Of a DNA stretch of 64,000 bases, positions 26,559 through 34,244 are shown one piece after another. This DNA is from Streptomyces sp. CB09001 (lineage in GTDB: Bacteria; Actinomycetota; Actinomycetes; Streptomycetales; Streptomycetaceae): positions 5,323,001 through 5,387,000 of the forward strand of contig NZ_CP026730.1 in assembly GCF_003369795.1 (NCBI RefSeq), given 5' to 3'. The position numbers and the translations under genes were made by a program. The notes below the pieces were generated by a model that was given only the letters and a program-made list of their open reading frames with translations, had not been told where the DNA came from and searched no databases. The number at the start of each line of letters is the position of its first letter. The first letter of the stretch is position 1.

Positions 26559-26978
26559 GTGGCAGTCAAGATCAAGCTGAAGCGTCTGGGCAAGATCCGT
26601 TCGCCTCACTACCGCATCGTCGTCGCCGACTCCCGTACCCGCCGTGACGGCCGGGCCATCGAGGAGATCGGCAAGTACCACCCGACGTACAACCCGTCGG
26701 TGATGGAGGTCGACGCCGAGCGTGTCGCGTACTGGCTCGGTGTCGGCGCGCAGCCGACCGAGCCCGTGCTCGCCATCCTGAAGAAGACCGGCGACTGGCA
26801 GAAGTTCAAGGGCGAGCCCGCCCCGGCTCCGCTGCTGCAGCCGGCCGAGAAGGCGGCCCGCCCGTCCTTCGAGGCGATCGGTGGCGAGGACGAGGGCAAG
26901 GGTGAGGCGATCACCCAGAAGAAGAAGGCCGACAAGAAGGACGAGGCCGCCGCCGAGTCCTCCGCGTCCGAGGCCTGA
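26559..26978 (+). CDS. rpsP: 30S ribosomal protein S16
   Basis: A 139-residue protein with the S16 core MAVKIKLKRLGKIRSPHYRIVVADSRTRRDGR... continuing to YWLGVGAQPTEPV, then a Lys/Glu/Ala-rich tail of about 50 residues that is typical of actinobacteria. GTG start with CCAGGAGAA upstream. It is the first gene of the rpsP-khpA-rimM-trmD-rplS group; khpA follows after two bases. Confidence 0.97.
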   Translation: MAVKIKLKRLGKIRSPHYRIVVADSRTRRDGRAIEEIGKYHPTYNPSVMEVDAERVAYWLGVGAQPTEPVLAILKKTGDWQKFKGEPAPAPLLQPAEKAARPSFEAIGGEDEGKGEAITQKKKADKKDEAAAESSASEA

Positions 26979-26980
26979 GC

Positions 26981-27220
26981 ATGCTCGAGGAGGCTCTCGA
27001 GCACCTCGTGAAGGGCATCGTCGACAACCCCGACGATGTGCAGGTCGCCTCGCGCAACCTGCGCCGCGGGCAGGTGCTCGAGGTCCGGGTCCACCCCGAC
27101 GACCTCGGCAAGGTGATCGGCCGCAACGGCCGCACCGCCCGCGCGCTGCGCACCGTCGTGGGCGCCATCGGCGGCCGCGGTGTCCGTGTCGACCTCGTCG
27201 ACGTGGACCACGTCCGCTGA
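26981..27220 (+). CDS. khpA: KH-domain RNA-binding protein KhpA
   Basis: A 79-residue single KH domain with the GxxG-type loop in GKVIGRNGRTARAL. The family binds RNA, usually with the partner KhpB, and affects rRNA maturation and cell-wall growth in other Gram-positives. It begins two bases after rpsP and ends 128 bases before rimM, so it is in the same operon. Confidence 0.93.
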   Translation: MLEEALEHLVKGIVDNPDDVQVASRNLRRGQVLEVRVHPDDLGKVIGRNGRTARALRTVVGAIGGRGVRVDLVDVDHVR

Positions 27221-27348
27221 CGCCAATCGCAGCACCGGCTCGGGCCGGGGAAGGCCACTGGGCCGTCCCCGGCCCGCAGTCGTACGAGCCCGGAGGCCGT
27301 ACGGCCGCCGAGCGGCTCGTCCGCAGTTCCGACAGGAGATCAAGCACA

Positions 27349-27912
27349 GTGCAGCTGGTAGTCGCGCGCATCGGCCGCGCCCACGGAATCAAGGGCGAGG
27401 TGACCGTCGAGGTCCGCACGGACGAGCCGGAGCTGAGGCTCGGGCCCGGTGCCGTACTGGCCACCGACCCCGCCGCCACCGGGCCGCTCACCATCGAGTC
27501 CGGCCGGGTGCACAGCGGCCGCCTCCTGCTGCGCTTCGCCGGCGTCCACGACCGCACCGGCGCCGAGGCGCTGCGCAACACCCTCCTGATCGCCGACGTC
27601 GACCCCGGCGAGCGGCCCGAGGACGAGGACGAGTACTACGACCACCAGCTGATCGACCTCGACGTGGTCACCGAGGACGGCACCGAGGTCGGCCGCATCA
27701 CCGAGATCTCCCACCTGCCCACCCAGGATTTGTTCGTGGTGGAGCGCCCCGACGGCAGCGAGGTCTATGTGCCGTTCGTCTCGGAGATCGTCACCGGGAT
27801 CGACCTCGACGAGCAGCGTGCGGTCATCGACCCGCCGCCCGGCCTGATCGACGACCGGGCGGAGGTCGCCTCCTCGCGCGAGGACGCCGGCGGTCCGGGA
27901 GAAGACGCCTGA
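27349..27912 (+). CDS. rimM: Ribosome maturation factor RimM
   Basis: A 187-residue 16S rRNA processing factor that binds S19 and helps the 30S head to mature. The N-terminal RimM domain begins MQLVVARIGRAHGIKGEV and the PRC-barrel follows from about 100 (EYYDHQLIDLDVV ... YVPFVSEIV). The GTG start has ACAGGAGAT upstream. An acidic tail of about 20 residues ends it. Its stop overlaps the trmD start by one base (TGATG). Confidence 0.95.
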   Translation: MQLVVARIGRAHGIKGEVTVEVRTDEPELRLGPGAVLATDPAATGPLTIESGRVHSGRLLLRFAGVHDRTGAEALRNTLLIADVDPGERPEDEDEYYDHQLIDLDVVTEDGTEVGRITEISHLPTQDLFVVERPDGSEVYVPFVSEIVTGIDLDEQRAVIDPPPGLIDDRAEVASSREDAGGPGEDA

Positions 27913-28745
27913 TGCGGCTCGACGTCGTCACGATCTTCCCCGAGTACCTGGAACCGCTGAACGTCTCCCTCGTCGGCAAGGCACGCGCGCGCGGACAGCT
28001 CGGCGTCCACGTGCACGACCTGCGCGAGTGGACGTACGACCGGCACAACACGGTCGACGACACCCCTTACGGCGGCGGCCCCGGCATGGTCATGAAGACC
28101 GAGCCGTGGGGCGACGCCCTGGACACCGTGCTGGCCGACGGCTACGAGACGGGGTCGGGCGAGCCCGCCCTCATCGTGCCCACGCCGAGCGGCCGCCCCT
28201 TCACCCAGGAACTCGCCGTCCACCTCTCCGAGCGGCCCTGGCTGATCTTCACCCCGGCCCGCTACGAGGGCATCGACCGCCGTGTCGTCGACGAGTACGC
28301 GACCCGGATGCCCGTGTACGAGGTGTCCATCGGCGACTATGTCCTGGCCGGCGGCGAGGCCGCCGTACTCGTCGTCACCGAGGCCGTGGCCCGGCTGCTG
28401 CCCGGCGTGCTGGGCAACGCCGAGTCCCACCGGGACGACTCCTTCGCCCCCGGCGCCATGGCCAACCTGCTGGAAGGTCCCGTCCACACCAAGCCGCCGC
28501 AGTGGCGCGGGCGCGGCATCCCGGACGTGCTGCTCAGCGGCCACCACGGGAAGATCGCCCGCTGGCGCCGCGACGAGGCCCTGCGCCGCACCACGGCCAA
28601 CCGGCCCGACCTGATCGAACGGTGCGACCCCGCCGCCTTCGACAAGAAGGACCGCGAGATGCTCTCCATCCTGGGCTGGCAGCCCGACCCGGACGGGGAA
28701 CCGTACGGCCGATTTTGGCGCAGGACCCCGGGCGTGGAAGAATAG
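27912..28745 (+). CDS. trmD: tRNA (guanine-N1-)-methyltransferase TrmD
   Basis: A 277-residue SPOUT methyltransferase that makes m1G37 in tRNA and prevents frameshifting. MRLDVVTIFPEYL starts the protein; the knot that binds SAM contains IGDYVLAGGEAAVLVVTEAVAR, and the substrate region contains DDTPYGGGPGMVMK. The C-terminal tRNA-binding domain follows. Length is typical of actinobacteria. It is translationally coupled to rimM. Confidence 0.96.
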   Translation: MRLDVVTIFPEYLEPLNVSLVGKARARGQLGVHVHDLREWTYDRHNTVDDTPYGGGPGMVMKTEPWGDALDTVLADGYETGSGEPALIVPTPSGRPFTQELAVHLSERPWLIFTPARYEGIDRRVVDEYATRMPVYEVSIGDYVLAGGEAAVLVVTEAVARLLPGVLGNAESHRDDSFAPGAMANLLEGPVHTKPPQWRGRGIPDVLLSGHHGKIARWRRDEALRRTTANRPDLIERCDPAAFDKKDREMLSILGWQPDPDGEPYGRFWRRTPGVEE

Positions 28746-28843
28746 GCGGCTGTTGTGCGTCCGTCCGGAGCGCGCCCCTGCCACAGGGGGAGACGACGCC
28801 CGTCCCGACCCGCACGACCCTGATTCCGAAACACCTAGTTTCC

Positions 28844-28870
28844 GCCGATGACCTGTGGCATCGGCGAGGA
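28844..28870 (+). promoter_or_regulatory. rplS leader hairpin next to the ribosome-binding site
   Basis: A perfect 7-bp stem (GCCGATG 28844-28850 with CATCGGC 28859-28865, eight-base loop) ends directly before GAGGA at 28866-28870, the rplS ribosome-binding site. Its location suggests control of L19 translation, perhaps by L19 itself, as in leaders of other bacteria. Confidence 0.45.
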
Positions 28871-28881
28871 AAGCAGACGAA

Positions 28882-29232
28882 ATGTCTCACCTGCTCGACT
28901 CCGTCGACGCCGCGTCGCTGCGCAGCGACGTCCCGGCCTTCCGCCCCGGCGACACCGTCAACGTCCACGTGCGCGTCATCGAGGGCAACCGCTCCCGTGT
29001 GCAGCAGTTCAAGGGCGTCGTCATCCGCCGTCAGGGCGCCGGCGTGCGCGAGACCTTCACGGTCCGCAAGGTCTCCTTCTCCGTCGGCGTCGAGCGCACC
29101 TTCCCGGTGCACACCCCGATCGTGGAGAAGATCGAGCTCGTCACCCGCGGTGACGTCCGCCGCGCCAAGCTGTACTACCTGCGCGAGCTGCGCGGCAAGG
29201 CCGCGAAGATCAAGGAGAAGCGCGACAGCTGA
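28882..29232 (+). CDS. rplS: 50S ribosomal protein L19
   Basis: A 116-residue protein located at the 30S-50S interface. The family core [24 protein letters not shown] and [16 protein letters not shown] are complete. ATG at 28882 is chosen by the GAGGAAAG site upstream and the family start MSHLLDSVD. It ends the ribosome operon, though sipW follows after 45 bases. Confidence 0.97.
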
Positions 29233-29252
29233 GCGCCCTCCGGGGTCCGCGC

Positions 29253-29277
29253 CGGGGCCGGATAGCATCTGGCCCCG
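29253..29277 (+). promoter_or_regulatory. Inverted repeat with -10-like box before sipW
   Basis: CGGGGCC (29253-29259) and its complement (29271-29277) flank GGATAGCATCT, which contains TAGCAT at 29263-29268. The second arm abuts the sipW ATG, so the sip promoter may yield a nearly leaderless message. It may also help to end rplS transcription. Confidence 0.4.
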
Positions 29278-30021
29278 ATGGACACCGAAACACAGCACAC
29301 GGAGCGCGACCGCTCCTCCCGCCCTTCCGACTCCGAGCAGCCCTCGGATCCGGAGGGCCCGGAGGAACGGTCGCGTTCCGCGTTCACGGGGCGGATCAGG
29401 GACTGGGTGCCGGGCGGCCGGATCACCGTGACCCTGCTGATCCTCCTGCTGTTCCTGCTGCTGGTCAGCACCTTCGTGCTGCAGCCGTTCCAGATCCCCA
29501 GCGGATCGATGGAGCGCGGATTGAGGATCGGTGACCGGGTTCTCGTAAATAAGTTGGCGTACCGTTTCGACGGCCGGCCACGACGGGGAGACGTCGTCGT
29601 CTTCGACGGCACCGGGAGCTTCGGGCACGGCGACTACATCAAACGCGTTGTCGGTGTGGGCGGGGACCACGTGGTGTGCTGCGACGAGGAGGGGAGGGTC
29701 CGGGTGAACGGGCAGTCGGTCGACGAGTCGGCGTTCCTGTACCCCGGCGACCGCCCGTCCACGGTGCCCTTCGACGTCGTCGTCCCCGACGGCACCCTCT
29801 TCGTCCTCGGCGACCACCGGGCCGACTCCAGCGACTCCCGCGACCACCTGGGCTCCCCGGGGGGCGGGATGGTTCCCCTGGACGACGTGATCGGCCGCGC
29901 CGACTGGATCGTCTGGCCCTTCGGCCACGCCACCCGCCTCGACCGCCCCGACGCCTACGCGCGCGTGCCGGACGCGGAGGCCGGCGCCGCCGCGCCGCCC
30001 GCCGAGGACGCCGATGGGTAG
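29278..30021 (+). CDS. sipW: Type I signal peptidase SipW
   Basis: A 247-residue membrane serine protease that cleaves Sec and Tat signal peptides. One N-terminal transmembrane segment (about 48-68) precedes the catalytic Ser77 in IPSGSMERG and Lys122 in DYIKRVVG; box D GDRVLVNK and box E LGDHRADSSDSRDH are present. Unlike the following paralogues, it has no C-terminal membrane anchor. It is the first gene of the sipW-X-Y operon described in Streptomyces. A 45-base gap with an inverted repeat separates it from rplS. The last 8 bases overlap sipX. Confidence 0.93.
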   Translation: MDTETQHTERDRSSRPSDSEQPSDPEGPEERSRSAFTGRIRDWVPGGRITVTLLILLLFLLLVSTFVLQPFQIPSGSMERGLRIGDRVLVNKLAYRFDGRPRRGDVVVFDGTGSFGHGDYIKRVVGVGGDHVVCCDEEGRVRVNGQSVDESAFLYPGDRPSTVPFDVVVPDGTLFVLGDHRADSSDSRDHLGSPGGGMVPLDDVIGRADWIVWPFGHATRLDRPDAYARVPDAEAGAAAPPAEDADG

Positions 30022-31354
30022 CCGGGGCAAGCCGCGGGGAGCGCCCAGCAGCCCCACGGAGAACCTCCTGCCCACCGGATCGAGGCGTACCGCCGCGCCG
30101 TCCGGCGGCCGCTCGCGCGCCGAGCGCCGCAAACTCCAGCGCAAGGTCAAACGGCGGCGCAGACGCGGCGCCGTCAAGGAGATCCCGCTCCTCGTCGGCG
30201 TCGCGGTCCTCATAGCGCTGGTGCTGAAGACCTTCCTCGTCCAGGCCTTCGTGATCCCCTCGGGCTCCATGGAGCAGACCATCCGGATCGGCGACCGGGT
30301 CCTGGTGGACAAGCTGACCCCCTGGTTCGGGTCCGAGCCGCAGCGCGGGGACGTCGTCGTCTTCCGGGACCCCGGCGGGTGGCTCCAGGGCGAGCAGACC
30401 ACCAAGAAGGACGACCCCGTCGTCGTCAAACAGGTCAAGGAAGGCCTCGCCTTCATCGGACTGCTGCCGTCCGACGACGAGAAGGACCTCATCAAGCGGG
30501 TCGTCGGCGTGGGCGGCGACCACGTCAAGTGCTGCGACAAACAAGGCCGCGTCACCGTCAACGGCGTTCCCCTGAACGAGGACTACCTGTACCCCGGGGA
30601 CAGCCCGTCCCGGACGCCGTTCGACGTCACCGTCCCCGAGGGGCGGCTGTGGGTGATGGGCGACCACCGGTCCAACTCCGCCGACTCCCGCGCCCACCAG
30701 GAGACCGACTTCGGCACCGTGTCCCAGGACGAGGTGGTGGGGCGGGCCATGGTGATCGCGTGGCCGTTCGGTCACTGGACCACCCTGGACGAGCCGAAAA
30801 CGTACGCGTCCGTGTCCGACGCGGCCACCGGTTCGACCGCCGCTCCCGAGCTGTCGCATAGGGTTGCCCCCTACGATCCGAACGCGATGATGGAACTCCC
30901 GACCCCTGCGGAACTCCCGCTCGTTATGGGAGTGGTGGGCCTGCGCCGTATCCGGGGCAGGCGGCGGCAGAGAGTGAGGAGTTGGCGTGGGGGATGTGGC
31001 GGTTGGCGCACGGTCCGGTCACGACGGCGAGGAGAACCGCGGACGCCCCGAGGAGAGGTCCGGACCGGCCGCGGTCGGCGCCCCCGACTCCGGATACGGC
31101 TCCGGAACCGAGGACGGCAGGGTGACGAACGGACAGCGCGGGCAGGACGGACACAACGGCGGGACCGAGGACGAGGGAGTTGGGGGGACGCCGCCCGCGA
31201 CCCCTCCCGCGGCCAAGAAGCAGCGCTCCTTCTGGAAGGAACTGCCGATCCTGATCGGCATCGCGCTGGTGCTCGCCCTGCTGATCAAGACGTTCCTGGT
31301 GCAGGCGTTCTCGATCCCCTCGTCCTCGATGGAGAACACCCTTCAGATCGGTGA
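30014..31354 (+). CDS. sipX: Type I signal peptidase SipX with abnormal C-terminal run-on
   Basis: The protease part is normal: an Arg/Lys-rich cytoplasmic start, a membrane segment at about 55-80, catalytic Ser85 in IPSGSMEQT, Lys161 in DLIKRVVG and box E MGDHRSNSADSR. Family members are normally about 300-330 residues and end shortly after a hydrophobic C-terminal stretch (LPLVMGVVGL, about 300). Here no stop follows, and the frame continues to 31354 (446 residues), overlapping sipY by 368 bp in another frame with an Arg-rich, low-quality sequence. Codon 324 (TGG, 30983-30985) is one base away from TGA and lies just before the sipY start. The tail is probably not functional. Confidence 0.85.
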   Translation: MGSRGKPRGAPSSPTENLLPTGSRRTAAPSGGRSRAERRKLQRKVKRRRRRGAVKEIPLLVGVAVLIALVLKTFLVQAFVIPSGSMEQTIRIGDRVLVDKLTPWFGSEPQRGDVVVFRDPGGWLQGEQTTKKDDPVVVKQVKEGLAFIGLLPSDDEKDLIKRVVGVGGDHVKCCDKQGRVTVNGVPLNEDYLYPGDSPSRTPFDVTVPEGRLWVMGDHRSNSADSRAHQETDFGTVSQDEVVGRAMVIAWPFGHWTTLDEPKTYASVSDAATGSTAAPELSHRVAPYDPNAMMELPTPAELPLVMGVVGLRRIRGRRRQRVRSWRGGCGGWRTVRSRRRGEPRTPRGEVRTGRGRRPRLRIRLRNRGRQGDERTARAGRTQRRDRGRGSWGDAARDPSRGQEAALLLEGTADPDRHRAGARPADQDVPGAGVLDPLVLDGEHPSDR

Positions 31355-31997
31355 CCGGGTCCTGGTCGACAAGCTGACCCCCTGGTTCGGTTCGGAGCCC
31401 GAGCGCGGCGAGGTCGTCGTCTTCCACGACCCGGACGACTGGCTGGCGGGCGAGCCGACGCCCGACCCGAACGCCCTGCAGACGGTCCTCAGCTGGATCG
31501 GCCTGATGCCGTCCGCCGACGAGAAGGACCTGATCAAGCGGGTCATCGGCGTCGCCGGTGACACGGTCGAGTGCAACAAGACCGGCCCCCTCAAGGTCAA
31601 CGGCAAGGCGCTGAACGAGCCGTACGTCTACCCGGGCAACACGCCCTGCTCGGACGACGACCAGGGCGGGCGGTTCAAGGTCACGGTCCCCGAGGGCAAG
31701 ATCTGGGTCATGGGCGACCACCGGCAGAACTCCCGGGACTCCCGCTACCAGCAGTCGGACAAGAACGGCGGCATGGTCCCGGTGGACGAGGTCGTCGGCC
31801 GCGCCATCGTGGTCGCCTGGCCGATGAACCGGTGGGGCACCCTGCCGGTCCCGGACACCTTCAGCCAGGACGGCCTGCAGTCCCAGTCCTCGGCCGCCGC
31901 CGCGCTGTCGGTCGCGCCCCAGGGCCTGGCCGTCGCCGGTGTGGTCCCGTTCGTCTGGTGGCGCCGTCGCCGCATCGCCCCGGTCGACACCCGCTGA
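30987..31997 (+). CDS. sipY: Type I signal peptidase SipY
   Basis: A 336-residue signal peptidase. A long Gly/Asp/Glu-rich cytoplasmic start (1-78) precedes the transmembrane segment (about 85-107), catalytic Ser114 in IPSSSMENT, Lys184 in DLIKRVIG, and box E MGDHRQNSRDSR. A second hydrophobic segment near the C-terminus (LAVAGVVPFVWW) is the C-terminal anchor. The start is the GTG at 30987 with TGAGGAG upstream. It is transcribed with sipW and sipX and ends at a terminator. It has a lower sequence match to SipX in the catalytic loop than expected for a recent duplicate, so the set is old. Confidence 0.93.
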   Translation: MGDVAVGARSGHDGEENRGRPEERSGPAAVGAPDSGYGSGTEDGRVTNGQRGQDGHNGGTEDEGVGGTPPATPPAAKKQRSFWKELPILIGIALVLALLIKTFLVQAFSIPSSSMENTLQIGDRVLVDKLTPWFGSEPERGEVVVFHDPDDWLAGEPTPDPNALQTVLSWIGLMPSADEKDLIKRVIGVAGDTVECNKTGPLKVNGKALNEPYVYPGNTPCSDDDQGGRFKVTVPEGKIWVMGDHRQNSRDSRYQQSDKNGGMVPVDEVVGRAIVVAWPMNRWGTLPVPDTFSQDGLQSQSSAAAALSVAPQGLAVAGVVPFVWWRRRRIAPVDTR

Positions 31998-32066
31998 GGT
32001 CCGGGGGGACGCGCGGAGTCCGGTTGAGTCCCGCTGAGCCCCCGCGTATGCCGCCGCGGCTCGACA

Positions 32067-32095
32067 AGCCCCCTTCCGGCCTCCGGGAGGGGGCT
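32067..32095 (+). terminator. Terminator between sipY and sipZ
   Basis: A 13-bp stem (32067-32079 with 32083-32095, one G-T pair) with a three-base loop. It separates the sipWXY operon from the sipZ operon, in agreement with what is known in Streptomyces lividans. Confidence 0.85.
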
Positions 32096-32131
32096 GCCCC
32101 GTTGGCGTACCGCCGGGTAAGGTGCCGCTCC

Positions 32132-32908
32132 ATGGGTGGCGAGAGCACGACACGTACGGTCCCGCGAGGCGGCGCAGCGAACAAGGGCCCGGCGGGCAGT
32201 CGGACCGGACAGCGGCTGTCCGGCATCGCGGTGGCGCTGGGCCTGGTGCTGTTCCTCGGCGGCTTCGCCTGGGGAGCGGTGGTCTACCGGCCCTACACCG
32301 TGCCGACCAGCTCGATGACGCCGACGATCGACGCCGGTGACCGGGTCCTGGCGCAGCGCATCGACGGCACCGACGTCCGCCGTGGCGACGTCGTCGTGTT
32401 CAAGGACGCGACCTGGGCCAACGCCCCCATGGTCAAGCGGGTCGTCGCCGTCGGCGGGGACACCGTCTCCTGCTGCCAGCAGGGCAAGCTGAAGGTCAAC
32501 GGCAAGGTGATCGACGAGCCCTACCTGCCCGCCGGCACCCCGGCCGAGGTCAGCGACTTCCAGACCGTGACCGTCCCCGAGGGCCGTCTGTTCCTGCTCG
32601 GCGACGAGCGGGACAACTCCGTGGACTCCACCGCCCACCTCGCCGACGCGGTCGCCGGCACCGTGTCGCGCGGCGCCGTGGACGCCCGCGTCGACGCCGT
32701 GGCCTGGCCCATGAACGGCATGCTGGAACGGCCGACTGGCTTCGAGACGCTGGGCGACCTCTCCTCGCCGGGTCCGCTGCGGACCGTCGTCGTCCTGGTG
32801 ATCGCCGGGGCCGTGCTGATCCTGGGCGGCGCGGCCTACGGGCCCCTCGCCAAACGGGCCGCGGCCTTCCGGGCCCGCAAGGGAGCGGAGCCGACCGGTG
32901 CCCGCTGA
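32132..32908 (+). CDS. sipZ: Type I signal peptidase SipZ
   Basis: A 258-residue signal peptidase with an N-terminal anchor (about 30-51), catalytic Ser61 in VPTSSMTPT, Lys102 in MVKRVVAVG, box E GDERDNSVDS and a second C-terminal anchor (TVVVLVIAGAVLILGGAAY). The ATG at 32132 has AAGGTG seven bases upstream, which also contains TAAGGT, a possible -10. Known in S. lividans as the first gene of a four-gene operon; here sipZ, the nudix gene and DUF2469 follow closely, with yraN after 88 bp. Overlaps the next gene by 11 bases. Confidence 0.92.
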   Translation: MGGESTTRTVPRGGAANKGPAGSRTGQRLSGIAVALGLVLFLGGFAWGAVVYRPYTVPTSSMTPTIDAGDRVLAQRIDGTDVRRGDVVVFKDATWANAPMVKRVVAVGGDTVSCCQQGKLKVNGKVIDEPYLPAGTPAEVSDFQTVTVPEGRLFLLGDERDNSVDSTAHLADAVAGTVSRGAVDARVDAVAWPMNGMLERPTGFETLGDLSSPGPLRTVVVLVIAGAVLILGGAAYGPLAKRAAAFRARKGAEPTGAR

Positions 32909-33428
32909 GGTGACCCCGGCCGGACAGGACACCTACGAGGGTGGACTGCGCCGCGTGGCCCGGGTCGTGCTGCTCGACCCCGAGGACCGCATCCTGCTGC
33001 TGCACGGCCACGAACCGGACGATCCGGCCGACGACTGGTGGTTCACCCCCGGCGGCGGCGTGGAGGGCGACGAGACCCGTGCGGAGGCCGCCCGGCGCGA
33101 GCTGCTGGAGGAGACCGGCATCACGGACGTCGAACTCGGCCCGGTGCTGTGGCGGCGCAGGTGCTCCTTCCCCTTCGCGGGCCGCCGCTGGGACCAGGAC
33201 GAGTGGTACTACCTGGCCCGCACCGCCCGGACCGCCACCGAGGCGGTCGGCCCCGGCCTCACCGAACTGGAGCGGCGCAGCGTCGCCGGAGCGCGCTGGT
33301 GGACGTGTGCGGAACTGACCCGGGCACGTGAGACGGTGTATCCGACCAGACTCGCCGGGCTGCTGCGCACGCTGCTCGACGAAGGTCCCCCGGCCGGCCC
33401 GGTGACCCTGGACACCGAAATCGTCTAG
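32898..33428 (+). CDS. Nudix hydrolase
   Basis: A 176-residue nucleoside-diphosphate-linked hydrolase. The nudix box is complete: GGVEGDETRAEAARRELLEE followed by TGI. The sequence around it (WWFTPGGG, RRCSFPFAGRRWDQDEWYY) is that of the actinobacterial subgroup found next to sipZ. The substrate cannot be read from the sequence. The GTG start overlaps the sipZ stop by 11 bases, so the two are coupled. Confidence 0.9.
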   Translation: MPAEVTPAGQDTYEGGLRRVARVVLLDPEDRILLLHGHEPDDPADDWWFTPGGGVEGDETRAEAARRELLEETGITDVELGPVLWRRRCSFPFAGRRWDQDEWYYLARTARTATEAVGPGLTELERRSVAGARWWTCAELTRARETVYPTRLAGLLRTLLDEGPPAGPVTLDTEIV

Positions 33429-33484
33429 GGGCGCCCGGGACTGGCGCACAATGGGGGGACCGCACGGCTGAAGGGGAACATGCC

Positions 33485-33793
33485 ATGAGCGCCGAGGACC
33501 TCGAGAAGTACGAGACCGAGATGGAGCTCAAGCTCTACCGGGAGTACCGCGATGTCGTCGGTCTGTTCAAATACGTGATCGAGACCGAGCGGCGTTTCTA
33601 CCTCACCAATGACTACGAGATGCAGGTGCATTCGGTACAGGGCGAGGTGTTCTTCGAGGTCTCCATGGCGGACGCCTGGGTGTGGGACATGTACCGGCCG
33701 GCCCGGTTCGTCAAACAGGTACGCGTGTTGACGTTCAAGGACGTGAACATCGAGGAGCTGAACAAGAGCGACCTGGAGCTTCCGGGCGGGTGA
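33485..33793 (+). CDS. DUF2469 domain protein
   Basis: A 102-residue protein of the actinobacterial DUF2469 family: MSAEDLEKYETEMELKLYREYRDVV, FKYVIETERRFYL, DYEMQV and the end VLTFKDVNIEELNKSDLELP. It is acidic and highly conserved, with no known activity. An ATG two codons earlier is also possible. It is part of the sipZ operon, and the order DUF2469-yraN-comM-dprA is conserved in actinobacteria. Confidence 0.92.
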   Translation: MSAEDLEKYETEMELKLYREYRDVVGLFKYVIETERRFYLTNDYEMQVHSVQGEVFFEVSMADAWVWDMYRPARFVKQVRVLTFKDVNIEELNKSDLELPGG

Positions 33794-33881
33794 CGGAGTT
33801 TTCCACAACCGGTGAGTAGTTCACCGTGAGTGACGGGATCGGCCCGTCTGCGTGATCGTTGGCGCCGGAGGTGGTGCCGAC

Positions 33882-34244
33882 ATGAACGCACGAGGTGCGA
33901 TGGGCAGGTACGGCGAGACACTCGCCGCCCGCCGGCTGACCGGGGCCGGAATGACCGTCCTGGAGCGCAACTGGCGCTGCGGCAGGACCGGCGAGATCGA
34001 CATCGTGGCCCGGGACGGGGACGTCCTGGTCGTCTGCGAGGTCAAGACGCGCGGCGGCGGCTCCTTCGAGCATCCGATGGCCGCCGTGACCCCGGACAAG
34101 GCGGAGCGGCTGCGACGGCTCGCGGAGCGCTGGATCCAGACCCACGGAGGAGCGCCGCCCGGCGGTGTCCGGATCGACCTGGTCGGCGTGCTCCTCCCGC
34201 AGCGCGGCGCACCGGTCGTCGAGCACGCCAGGGGGGTGGCGTGA
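33882..34244 (+). CDS. YraN-family endonuclease-like protein
   Basis: A 120-residue protein of the UPF0102/YraN family with a restriction-endonuclease-like fold. The core GRYGETLAARRLTGAGMTVLERNWRCG, IDIVARDGDVLVVCEVKTR and the conserved Asp/Glu/Lys triad (EIDIVA and EVKTR) are present. ATG at 33882 has GGAGGTGG upstream. The next gene starts on the last base of its stop (TGATG). In this family activity is a Holliday-junction/branched DNA nuclease or unknown. Confidence 0.9.
   Translation: MNARGAMGRYGETLAARRLTGAGMTVLERNWRCGRTGEIDIVARDGDVLVVCEVKTRGGGSFEHPMAAVTPDKAERLRRLAERWIQTHGGAPPGGVRIDLVGVLLPQRGAPVVEHARGVA

Noticed and set aside
32102..32123. TTGGCG and TAAGGT as the sipZ promoter
   Set aside because: The spacer would be only 10 bp, and AAGGTG there serves better as the ribosome-binding site.
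32933..33531. Minus-strand frames across the nudix gene
   Set aside because: The nudix box on the plus strand is decisive; the other frames are shadows.
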